From positions 1 to 38,804 of the forward strand of contig CAKZMG010000029.1 of NCBI GenBank assembly GCA_937128235.1: 38,804 nt of DNA, read 5' to 3'. The notes under the pieces are model-generated. The model searched no databases. It was not told the DNA's origin and saw only the letters and a list, made by a program, of their open reading frames with translations. Origin of the DNA: an uncultured Verrucomicrobiales bacterium (GTDB lineage: Bacteria; Verrucomicrobiota; Verrucomicrobiia; Verrucomicrobiales; Akkermansiaceae). Each line of letters starts with the position of its first letter. Positions within the stretch are counted from its first letter, which is position 1. Positions 17,538 through 25,715 of this stretch are shown piece after piece. Made by a program: the position numbers and the translations under genes.

Positions 17538-18401
17538 TTAGATGGATGTGATTTTAGTGGTCAGAGAATGCTTGCTTCCGGGAGTGAGGTGGTAAACGTC
17601 CTCTAGGGTGTTGGCTGTCTCTACACAGATAAAATTTCTATAATCTTCATTTTTTAGATCACTCATTTGCTTAGATTTTTCTATCCAAGGGTTCCAAATC
17701 ACGGTTGATTTACTTCCTGTTTTATCAATGATAATAGTGCGATCCCAGTTACGATCAACGATAGTTACTGACTCACTTGTATTCATGTAAATACGATCAG
17801 TTTCCTTGGTGATAAAAATATCTCCTGATTGATTTTCAACATGGTTTGTTAGAGTGTCTAAGTAGCGTGTGTTATCCATGCCATTGATAGAAATTGCTTC
17901 TATATCAGAGATTAGGAAATAAGAATGCAGCGCTCCTCCTATTGTTTTTATTTCCTCAGAGAGGTTGGTAGTTGTTAGTGAAATTTCTAAGCTTTCTCCC
18001 AGAGTGATCGTGACGTTTGCTCGGAGTTGATTATGATTTATTTCAAATGAAATGGATGTGATTCCATCTTTATGGCTTGTTTTGACTACTTGCCAGAACT
18101 GAATCCTAGCATAACCGTGAGAGGGGAGAGAATGGTCTGTAGGGTGTGCACTGAACCAAGGCCAGCATAATGGAATCCCGCCGCGGATGGCTTTCCCTTC
18201 TCTGTAGATAGCTTCTTTGCTAGTAAAAATGACAGGCTTCTGGTTGGCGGGTATATACTCGATGATATGCGCACCGTGAAGAGCTATTGCCACTGTACCG
18301 TGATCATTTGAAAGCTGGATTACTGGATACTGAGCTGCTATTTCTTCAGTCCAGATATGATTTGTGACTTCAAATTCTGAGAGTGTTTTTAAATCTGGCA
18401 T
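17538..18401 (-). CDS. D-hexose-6-phosphate mutarotase (YeaD-like aldose 1-epimerase family)
   Basis: The enzyme interconverts alpha and beta anomers of hexose 6-phosphates in the cytoplasm. The 287-residue protein carries the YeaD pattern: an N-terminal GTVAIALHGAHIIEYIP beta segment, FTSKEAIYREGKAIRGGIPL, CWPWFSAHP, and SHGYARIQFW with the catalytic-region His. Near the C-terminus WNPWIEKSKQMSDL and FICVETAN follow, both characteristic. No signal peptide is present. It lies between the lamin-tail gene (27 bases upstream) and mutY (6 bases downstream). The spacing suggests co-transcription, though the functions look unrelated. Confidence 0.9.
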   Translation of the reverse strand: MPDLKTLSEFEVTNHIWTEEIAAQYPVIQLSNDHGTVAIALHGAHIIEYIPANQKPVIFTSKEAIYREGKAIRGGIPLCWPWFSAHPTDHSLPSHGYARIQFWQVVKTSHKDGITSISFEINHNQLRANVTITLGESLEISLTTTNLSEEIKTIGGALHSYFLISDIEAISINGMDNTRYLDTLTNHVENQSGDIFITKETDRIYMNTSESVTIVDRNWDRTIIIDKTGSKSTVIWNPWIEKSKQMSDLKNEDYRNFICVETANTLEDVYHLTPGSKHSLTTKITSI

Positions 18402-18428
18402 GTTTGTTTGCTGGAGAAGCTAATTGAG

Positions 18429-21400
18429 TTATTTCTCATGATCAATCATCATTTTCAAGCGAATGAAATACTGAGATTTGTCGATTGAGTAGGGGAGTCT
18501 GTATTGTCTGATTATTTTGCCGTTATCTGATGATGTTTTCATGGGGACAACATTGTTCCAGTTTGCTAGATTTGATGAAGTCTGAATAATGAGAGATACA
18601 TCTTTTTTGCTTTCGAGACTGATGGTGCTGAAGTTCAGATAGTCTCCTGCTATTTTGAAATCAGTAAGGGCTGGTATGTGATTCTCTGCTTTAGTAGGAT
18701 TTAGGTTTCTAACATATTCCTCAAGATTAGAAAGACCATCTTGATCAGAGTCGCTGTTAGTATGGCTATCCTTTCCCATAGCGGGGAAATAATAGCGAAT
18801 CCAAACGTGATAGCCTAGTTGTGAGATGCCCGGAGTTGGTGCCTTTAGTAGCCAGTTGCTGGCGGAGTTTCCATATAGCTTGGGACCTATCCGATTTAAT
18901 GAGAAGTTAGGTTTTATAATCCAGCCATCGTTTGTGTCATAGTTTATTTGGTCTTCGATGACTTGCGGGTAGAAGTCTGGTTGCTCTGCGGGGGGGGAAT
19001 CTGCTCGATGGAGGATGATCTTGCCTTTGCCTTTACCCTTGCGCATGTCGTAAGGCTGGATGTTTTGAGGTGTCCATGGGCCGATAAGTATGGTGTCTTG
19101 GTTGATGTTAAAGTGTGACTTAAACTTTTCTTTCTTGGTGGTATCTTCTGGATCAAATGGGACAATGACGATGACTCCCCCAGCAGGAATATGATGGATG
19201 TTTTTGAAATCAAACTCTACTAGCCCTCGGATTGTCCAGTGATTAAGAGGTTGCCTTTTACCAGAAGTATTTACTATTTCTATAAACTTGAGATCAGAGT
19301 CTTGATCGGAGAGGTTAGTGTGGATTTCGCTGATCATTATTTTCCCTACAGAGGGGAGATCATTGCTAGATCCTAAGGTGATAGAACGGAGTGGAGTGAC
19401 AATGCTTGATGATTTTTCATGATCATTTGGCGAGCGTCCCAGGGATACTCCATTCAGAGCTGCACCGAATTTGATGTGGTCGATGAAGTGGATTAGCTTA
19501 TCTTCTGAATCGGCTGAAATTAACCAGACATGATCATTTTTTGAACCTTTTAGAGAAAAATCAGTATCATACTTACCGCCTCCTGGGTTAAAATCATATT
19601 CATCGAAGACGAGGTAGCCTTTCCCCTGAATGATTGTGTTTTTAGGAATTTTAAATTTACGGTATTTCTTTTCAGATTTTATATTGCTGGTATCACTTAG
19701 ATACCACCCACCAACATTGATAGCGGAGTTAGTCGTGTTGTAGAGTTCAATACTATCTCTCAAGGGGAGATCCGTATGGGTTAAAATTTCGTTGATGACT
19801 ACTCGTTGGTCAGGATCTGATCCTGTCCTTCCAGGGCTGCCATTTATTTCGCTACTAGCGCGCCAGTTTTTAGGGTTTAGGTAATCAGTAGCTCTGTATG
19901 AAGTGCCGATGTACTCAAGTGTAGAACCCTTGCCATCTGCGCGGCTTGGCCATTCTTTAGAATCTTTATAGGAGCACTTAGTCAGGGTGTTACCCAAAGG
20001 ATCTATTATTGTGACGCTGCCGGTTGAGTTAGGGAGTGATTTTGTTTTCCACTCGCCGGCTATAATTGAGTCATACTTTTTTCCATACCGTAGTTGAAAT
20101 GCGAATAAGTCGGCAACGACCAGAGCTCTAGATTTTGGTGGAAGTGAGATGGGTTTAAGAGATAGTTCAACATCATTTTTATCATCACTAGGTCCAAATT
20201 TGACCTTCGTTCCTCGTAGGTTGATGGTCTTGTTAGAAACGTTATTTATTTCTATCCACTCAAATTGGTCTTCAATGAGGTTAGGTGAGATAGCTTTTTC
20301 AGACTTGGTTGCTTTCAACGGGTGATAGTTTAGTTCACTGATGATGATTTTAGGAATATCATCGCTGTGACTTTGTTTATCACGAGATTGTTTCCTCTTT
20401 GATTTGGTCTTTGATGGAGTGTCTGTCTTTCTCGGGATGAGTTGGGTTGGATTTTTGTATTCTCTGTTTAGGCTAGCGAGTGCTGAGTTTGGGTCTGGTT
20501 CAGAAATTCTATAATATGATAGCGAGTTGAGTTTCTCATTTGTTTTAGTGACTGTGTATGGCTGGAGTGGTCTAGAGGCAGTCTCCAAATCACTTGGCCC
20601 TGAAATTGATTTATACAATGCATCATTTATTGGACCTTTACATCCATCTGAAGAAAAGACCGCAGCTCGGATTCGTTGAGTAGATTTTACGCAGATTGTT
20701 TCTGGGGCTATCTTAGAGGAAGTAGTAGGAGTGCTGCCATCGATAGTGTAACGGATGGTTTGCTCTGTATCATTTCCGCTTAGCCTGACAGTGATGTTAC
20801 CGAGAAATGGGCGAGAAGAAGGGCTAAAAGTAACCTTCTGAGGGATACCAATAGAAGAATGATTTCCATTGATGTGATTAGGAGTCGGTTGCTTAAAAAA
20901 TCCAGTACGTCCGAAATTATCAGCTCCCGCATTGGTAGAAGGTTTATCTAGCCATGAGCTGCCGGTTAAGAACTGTGTGTATTTTCTCCAATGCTCTGAA
21001 ATTCTATATGTTTCCGCGATTGATTTATACTCTAATGAAATAATAGCCTTATTTGGAGTAGATGTGCCGTAGGAGACGTCTGTGATTTGAGCTGGATATG
21101 AAGAATACTGGCTGACGATGGTAATGCCATCTGGCATGACAAGCGCAAGGTTCTCGCCGCCTTTGCTTAGTTTGAAATTAGTATGTAGTTCGGCACCTAC
21201 TGAGCTTCTATTTTTAGATGATGCAAAAATAACGAGATGCTGATCTGAGGCTAAACTGATATCAGGAAATTGCCATTTGGTCAGTTGAGTAAGGTCATCC
21301 GTAAGGAACCAGCCATTCAGATCGATTACTGAAGAATCTGGGTTTCTGATTTCTATCCAGTCAGAGTAGGTTCCGTCTTCATCAGCCAGTGTGTGGCTAT

Positions 21401-21506
21401 TACTAGCCATGAACTCAGTGATGAGCGGAGCCCCAGATAAATTTTTGATACTGGTTAATGAACAGAATAGAGCGATGATCTGAATGTGCCTTTTAATATC
21501 AAACAT
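18429..21506 (-). CDS. Secreted multi-domain lamin-tail-domain protein
   Basis: The 1025-residue protein has a signal peptide at about 1-25 ending before APLITEFMASN. An LTD (lamin-tail) domain follows at about 28-115, with DWIEIRNPDSSVIDLNGWFL. A chitobiase C-terminal-like beta sandwich covers about 225-300 (IRYTIDGSTPTTSS). A basic, low-complexity linker lies at about 350-380 (SKTKSKRKQSRDKQS). Three more LTD-like domains begin near ISELNYHP, INEILTHT and ISEIHTNL. The end has a DSDQDGLSNLEEY calcium-binding (thrombospondin type 3-like) motif and a last beta domain. In many Verrucomicrobia this architecture also holds a CotH kinase; none is visible here. It is probably extracellular or surface-attached, with unknown function. 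Confidence 0.85.
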   Translation of the reverse strand: MFDIKRHIQIIALFCSLTSIKNLSGAPLITEFMASNSHTLADEDGTYSDWIEIRNPDSSVIDLNGWFLTDDLTQLTKWQFPDISLASDQHLVIFASSKNRSSVGAELHTNFKLSKGGENLALVMPDGITIVSQYSSYPAQITDVSYGTSTPNKAIISLEYKSIAETYRISEHWRKYTQFLTGSSWLDKPSTNAGADNFGRTGFFKQPTPNHINGNHSSIGIPQKVTFSPSSRPFLGNITVRLSGNDTEQTIRYTIDGSTPTTSSKIAPETICVKSTQRIRAAVFSSDGCKGPINDALYKSISGPSDLETASRPLQPYTVTKTNEKLNSLSYYRISEPDPNSALASLNREYKNPTQLIPRKTDTPSKTKSKRKQSRDKQSHSDDIPKIIISELNYHPLKATKSEKAISPNLIEDQFEWIEINNVSNKTINLRGTKVKFGPSDDKNDVELSLKPISLPPKSRALVVADLFAFQLRYGKKYDSIIAGEWKTKSLPNSTGSVTIIDPLGNTLTKCSYKDSKEWPSRADGKGSTLEYIGTSYRATDYLNPKNWRASSEINGSPGRTGSDPDQRVVINEILTHTDLPLRDSIELYNTTNSAINVGGWYLSDTSNIKSEKKYRKFKIPKNTIIQGKGYLVFDEYDFNPGGGKYDTDFSLKGSKNDHVWLISADSEDKLIHFIDHIKFGAALNGVSLGRSPNDHEKSSSIVTPLRSITLGSSNDLPSVGKIMISEIHTNLSDQDSDLKFIEIVNTSGKRQPLNHWTIRGLVEFDFKNIHHIPAGGVIVIVPFDPEDTTKKEKFKSHFNINQDTILIGPWTPQNIQPYDMRKGKGKGKIILHRADSPPAEQPDFYPQVIEDQINYDTNDGWIIKPNFSLNRIGPKLYGNSASNWLLKAPTPGISQLGYHVWIRYYFPAMGKDSHTNSDSDQDGLSNLEEYVRNLNPTKAENHIPALTDFKIAGDYLNFSTISLESKKDVSLIIQTSSNLANWNNVVPMKTSSDNGKIIRQYRLPYSIDKSQYFIRLKMMIDHEK

Positions 21507-21573
21507 TTCAGTGTAAAAAATAACCGCTCTGTATCGATGTTTTTTTTGTGGAACGTGGAATGTGTAATGCGGT

Positions 21574-22272
21574 TTAGTTCTTGACGAACCGAACTTTTTT
21601 TATCACTAGTCCGTCCCAGTATGAGAAGGTGATTTTAGCTCCCTTATTGATTCCTTTGTAATTGTAAGTTCTGGAATCATTTGACCAGCCTGACCCATAA
21701 GTATTCAGGATCTTATCGTCTTGCTCTACAATGAGTTCTTTGATGAGTTTGTGGTTGCCTTCCACTTTTAATTTATCTTGAAGAAGGGTAAAGACGAAAT
21801 CATCCATCCGGAATGGCTCATCAAAAGACATTAGGGAGAACGTTTTAGGAATGAGTTTGGTTCCAGTTTGGATTTCAATAGTGCCCTCTACCTTTGTTTC
21901 ATTTGCTTTACCTAGAAAATCTCCTTCTTTCTCAATGACAAACGTGGCAGCTTCTGAATCTTCAGAAATTCTAGGAAAAGATCCACATTTCCAACCTTCA
22001 GAATTGTTTGTGGTTACAGATTTTTTCATTACCTGAATAATGTTCTTAGTCTTGACCATAAATGTCAGTCTAATGGCAGGGGAATTACTATGATTGAATA
22101 ATCGTTGAAATTCTTGATCTTTTTCTTCTAATCCTTTGTTCGCGGAGACGACTACGAGCTCTGAGTGTAGTGGGGTGTCTTTATTTTTGGTTGTATCATC
22201 TGCTAATACTGAGTTTAGAGACAAGCTTAGGCATAAAAGGGGAGCGGTGAGGAAAAGATTTTTTAATTTCAT
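21574..22272 (-). CDS. Secreted protein of unknown function
   Basis: The 232-residue protein has a clear signal peptide (MKLKNLFLTAPLLCLSLSLN, cleavage after VLA). The mature part is Lys/Glu/Thr-rich with predicted beta character. It has a C-terminal segment with two aromatic-rich turns (YGSGWSNDSRTYNYKG and FSYWDGLVIKK). I do not recognise a family or catalytic motif. It is the first gene of the likely minus-strand operon with the lamin-tail gene, starting 67 bases upstream of it. Both products are exported, so a shared location is plausible. Confidence 0.65.
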   Translation of the reverse strand: MKLKNLFLTAPLLCLSLSLNSVLADDTTKNKDTPLHSELVVVSANKGLEEKDQEFQRLFNHSNSPAIRLTFMVKTKNIIQVMKKSVTTNNSEGWKCGSFPRISEDSEAATFVIEKEGDFLGKANETKVEGTIEIQTGTKLIPKTFSLMSFDEPFRMDDFVFTLLQDKLKVEGNHKLIKELIVEQDDKILNTYGSGWSNDSRTYNYKGINKGAKITFSYWDGLVIKKVRFVKN

Positions 22273-22354
22273 TTTTGAAAGGTAAAGAAAATCTCAATTT
22301 TAAGCAAACCTCAAATGATAAGGGATTAGAATATTCTTTCTCTGGCACAAAAAA

Positions 22355-22381
22355 AACACCAACTCATGATGAGTTGGTGTT
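22355..22381 (-). terminator. Intrinsic terminator of the PEP-CTERM gene
   Basis: Perfect 11-base arms AACACCAACTC (22355-22365) and GAGTTGGTGTT (22371-22381) enclose the loop ATGAT. A run of T follows on the minus strand (22349-22356), 27 bases past the PEP-CTERM stop. Confidence 0.88.
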
Positions 22382-22407
22382 AGGTGTAATTATTTTAAAC
22401 TGCGTAA

Positions 22408-23130
22408 TTATGCTCTTCTTCGGCGAGCGATGAATCCAAGACCAGCAAGCCCTAGAAGCATTGTTGATGATGGTTCTGGGACAACACAGCCAGTGACGTG
22501 AAGTCCGTCTATGATAAGCTGGTTATTTCCACTAGGAGTATTTGTAGTCATGATGTCAATTCTTACTGTGTCTCCTGCATTTACAGCGATAGTGCCGTTG
22601 GATGCGGTGTGTGTAGAATTAGTAGCGAACTCCCAGTAGTCGTTACTATTGAGACCAGTAGTCGTATTGCCCTTCCAGCCTCTGAATGAGGTGGTGTTGG
22701 ATGTGCCAGTTGCGGCAACTTGTACTCCATTCACGAACAGCTTAGCTTGGTTTCTGTCCCAGCTCGCTGATGGAGTTGGCTCAGTTGACCAGTAGTTAGT
22801 AAGCTGTAGTCCTTCAAGATCGATAGCTTGAGTAGCTGAGAAGGACATAGACAGTGTATTCATTGTGCCTGAAGACTGCCATACACCATTTGCTGTAGAG
22901 CTGTTCCAAGGGTTAGTTACATTGCCAGTAGTGGCACCAGGAGTGATGCTTGTGCCTGTTATAGCAGCGGCACTAGAGCTAGGACTATTACTTGTGAAGT
23001 CATATGCCAAGATAGTAGGGCAATCACTATTCATGTTGTAATTCACGTTCCCATTGGGGGCGCAAGCCATAGCTGCTGGTGCGCCAATGAGGGCTACGCA
23101 TATTGCAGTTATTGTTTGTTTTCTTTTCAT
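22408..23130 (-). CDS. PEP-CTERM sorting-domain protein
   Basis: The 240-residue protein has a signal peptide (MKRKQTITAICVALIGAPAA) and the C-terminal sorting signal VPEPSSTMLLGLAGLGFIA followed by RRRRA. That is the PEP motif, a hydrophobic helix and a basic tail, as recognised by exosortases. The body is Ser/Thr/Asn-rich and beta-like. It contains LEGLQLTNYWSTEPTPSASW and GYWEFA-like elements also found in the protein at 36436-37182, so the two are paralogues. Cysteines lie right after the signal peptide (ACAPNG), at DCPTIL and before the PEP motif (GCVVPEP). It has its own terminator. No exosortase gene is in the window. Confidence 0.88.
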   Translation of the reverse strand: MKRKQTITAICVALIGAPAAMACAPNGNVNYNMNSDCPTILAYDFTSNSPSSSAAAITGTSITPGATTGNVTNPWNSSTANGVWQSSGTMNTLSMSFSATQAIDLEGLQLTNYWSTEPTPSASWDRNQAKLFVNGVQVAATGTSNTTSFRGWKGNTTTGLNSNDYWEFATNSTHTASNGTIAVNAGDTVRIDIMTTNTPSGNNQLIIDGLHVTGCVVPEPSSTMLLGLAGLGFIARRRRA

Positions 23131-23595
23131 GTTGTATTGTTATTTCTTATTGTTATTAGCTATAAGTCGGGGGTTAGGTGAAATGAATCACCTTGATTCA
23201 ACTTTCAGCTGGGAAATAATCAAAAACGAATGCTCATTATGCGATAGTTTTTTGAGCTGAAATCATCTAGAAAATAAAGACTATTTGATAAATGAATTGT
23301 GCTGATTTTCTATTTTTTGATTTAATCTATAATGCAACATACTTTCCGCAGGCATAGTAAGTAATAGTTAATTTTTAGGTTGCTTTGATAGTCTTTATGG
23401 AAATCTCAGAAAGTGTGTTTATTAATAATCAAGTCAATTAAAACACTATGCAAAATCTGTATTATTTGGTTCTGAAGAAGAGGCAAATATGTAAGGAAAA
23501 ATGGTCTAACAAAATGGAGTTTCATGAAACATTTGACTCTGTGCTTGACTGTTTGGGCTGAGAGAGGATAGTTAAGCAAAGCTAAGTAATTATTT
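23131..23595 (+). promoter_or_regulatory. 465-base intergenic region with a putative topoisomerase-gene promoter
   Basis: This AT-rich region lies between the divergent PEP-CTERM and topoisomerase genes. I see no ORF with coding character. A sigma-70-like pair TTGACT (23545-23550) and GATAGT (23567-23572), 16 bases apart, would start transcription about 15 bases before the ATG at 23596. On the PEP-CTERM side, 23228-23247 holds a partial match to the near-palindromic site found upstream of the other PEP-CTERM genes. Confidence 0.4.
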
Positions 23596-25584
23596 ATGAG
23601 TAAGGAAGAGAAGCCAGAAGTGACGCTAAGGGATATGTATTCAGATTATTTTCTCGATTATGCGAGTTATGTAATCTTAGAACGTGCAGTGCCGCATGTG
23701 AATGATGGGCTCAAGCCTGTACAGAGACGTATCCTGCATTCTCTGAATGAAATGGATGATGGTCGCTATAATAAAGTAGCAAACGTGGTAGGCAACACGA
23801 TGAAGTATCACCCTCACGGAGATGCTAGTATTGGGGATGCGATGGTCTGGCTGGGGCAGAAGGATTTACTTATTGATACTCAGGGAAACTGGGGGAATGT
23901 GCTTACTGGTGACCGAGCGGCGGCACCTAGATATATCGAAGCGCGTCTGACTCCGTTTGCTAATGCAATCACATTTGATCCTAAGACTACGGAGTGGACA
24001 GCTAGTTATGATGGTAGGAATAGGGAGCCAGTGGCATTGCCAATGAAGTTCCCACTCTTGTTAGCGCAAGGAGTGGAGGGGATTGCAGTGGGCTTGGCTT
24101 GTAAGATATTACCGCATAATTTCATCGAGGTGATAGACGGATGTATCTCAGTTCTTCGCAAGCAACCATTTGAATTACTACCAGACTTCCCGACTGGAGG
24201 GCTGATGGATGCGAGTAATTATAATGATGGTGTTAGAGGTGGTAAGGTAAGAGTGCGCGCAAAGATTTCCATCGAAAGCAAGCGGCTTCTGAGAATCACT
24301 GAGGTTCCATTTGGAGTAACGACGGGTGGTCTGATGGACAACATCGTAAATGCGAATGAGAAGGGCAAAATTAAGATTTCCAGAATAGAGGATAACACGG
24401 CAGCTCTGGCAGATATTTTAGTCCATCTTCCAGTGGGAGCAGACCCGGAGATGAGCCGCGATGCGCTGTATGGGTTTACGGATTGTGAAGTGAGTATCTC
24501 GCCGAACTCCTGTGTGATCATTGATGGCAAACCTAGTTTCATGGGTGTGTCTGAGATTTTGAAGCACAGCACATTTCTTACTAAAGATCTGATCAAGTTA
24601 GAACTGGATATCAAGCTAGGTGAATTGCAGAATAAGTGGCATTTTAGCTCACTGGAGAAGATATTCATCGAGAATAGAATCTATAGAGACATCGAAGAAT
24701 GTGAGACGTGGGAAGCAGTGATTGAAGCGATTGATAAGGGGCTTGAGCCGTTTAAGAAGTTGCTGCTCCGTGAGGTGACGGAGGAAGATATTGTTAGGCT
24801 TACTGAGATTAAAATTAAGCGAATTTCTAAGTTCGATAGTTTCAAGGCAGATGAGGCGATCAATGCTCTCGAAGAGGCGATTGCCGAGGTAGAGAAAAAT
24901 CTACGGAATCTGACTCGATTTACGATCAAGTATTTTGAGAATTTGAAGAAGAAGTTTGGTAAGGGACGAGAGCGGAAGACTGAGATTGCTGAGTTTGGCA
25001 AAGTAGATAGAACACAAGTGGTGATGGCAAATGAAACGCTCTATCTTGATACGAAAAACGGCTTTGCTGGCTGGGGGCTCAAGAAGGAAGAGGCTGTCGA
25101 AAAATGTTCACAGCTAGATGATGTCGTCGTATTTAGTAATGATGGAAAACTCAAGGTGATGAAGGTAGCGGAGAAACTTTTTGTGGGGAAACGTCCGCTG
25201 CATGTTTCAATTCTAAGAAAGGATGAAGAGAAAATCTACTCTATGATTTATCGTGACGGGAGAGATGGTTCACTGTTTGCGAAGCGTTTTAAAATAGGAG
25301 GAATCACACGCGATAAGGAGTATGAACTCACTAAGGGAACGAAGGGTACACGGATCATGTATTTTGCTGTGCACAGCTCAGAGGAAGAGAGTCAAAATAA
25401 CTTACTCGTTGTCCATTTGAAACCTGCACTCCGTTTGCGAAACTTAGCACGTCCATTCCAGTTTGGAGAAATAGCGGTGAAAGGAAGAGCTGCTAAGGGT
25501 AATATAGTGACCAAGCATAGTGTGGATCGGGTGGTGCGAGCTCCTAAGGATTTCGGTGATGAGACTGATTTTTCGCTTGAGTAA
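23596..25584 (+). CDS. parC: DNA topoisomerase IV/gyrase subunit A, ParC-type
   Basis: This is the strand-breaking subunit of a type IIA topoisomerase. The 662-residue protein has the winged-helix start (RAVPHVNDGLKPVQRRIL) and YHPHGDASIGDAM, which is the quinolone-determining helix. The catalytic tyrosine is Tyr113 in AAPRYIEARL. The tower and coiled-coil domains follow, with a shortened C-terminal domain. Length and motif wording resemble Bacteroidota-type ParC more than GyrA, whose C-terminal domain carries full GyrA boxes. The position equal to GyrA Ser83 is Ala77. No parE gene is adjacent in this window; the upstream neighbour is a divergent PEP-CTERM gene. Confidence 0.88.
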   Translation: MSKEEKPEVTLRDMYSDYFLDYASYVILERAVPHVNDGLKPVQRRILHSLNEMDDGRYNKVANVVGNTMKYHPHGDASIGDAMVWLGQKDLLIDTQGNWGNVLTGDRAAAPRYIEARLTPFANAITFDPKTTEWTASYDGRNREPVALPMKFPLLLAQGVEGIAVGLACKILPHNFIEVIDGCISVLRKQPFELLPDFPTGGLMDASNYNDGVRGGKVRVRAKISIESKRLLRITEVPFGVTTGGLMDNIVNANEKGKIKISRIEDNTAALADILVHLPVGADPEMSRDALYGFTDCEVSISPNSCVIIDGKPSFMGVSEILKHSTFLTKDLIKLELDIKLGELQNKWHFSSLEKIFIENRIYRDIEECETWEAVIEAIDKGLEPFKKLLLREVTEEDIVRLTEIKIKRISKFDSFKADEAINALEEAIAEVEKNLRNLTRFTIKYFENLKKKFGKGRERKTEIAEFGKVDRTQVVMANETLYLDTKNGFAGWGLKKEEAVEKCSQLDDVVVFSNDGKLKVMKVAEKLFVGKRPLHVSILRKDEEKIYSMIYRDGRDGSLFAKRFKIGGITRDKEYELTKGTKGTRIMYFAVHSSEEESQNNLLVVHLKPALRLRNLARPFQFGEIAVKGRAAKGNIVTKHSVDRVVRAPKDFGDETDFSLE

Positions 25585-25606
25585 TTGTGGTTAAACCCTT
25601 GTGGAA

Positions 25607-25642
25607 TAAGCTTCTAACAAAACCATTTCTTTCGGAAGCTTA
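25607..25642 (+). terminator. Possible terminator hairpin after the topoisomerase gene
   Basis: Inverted arms TAAGCTTC (25607-25614) and GAAGCTTA (25635-25642) enclose a 20-base loop. A short pyrimidine run (ATCTTTCCTT) follows. The long loop makes it a weak candidate. Confidence 0.3.
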
Positions 25643-25650
25643 ATCTTTCC

Positions 25651-25679
25651 TTGATTTATCAAAAATAATCTGCTATTAC
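25651..25679 (+). promoter_or_regulatory. Putative promoter of the greA fusion-eno operon
   Basis: TTGATT (25651-25656) and TATTAC (25674-25679) are separated by 17 bases. Transcription would start near 25686, 30 bases before the greA-fusion ATG. Confidence 0.45.
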
Positions 25680-25715
25680 CTTGCAAAATATGCTTTTTTT
25701 TATCAGTATTCAGGA

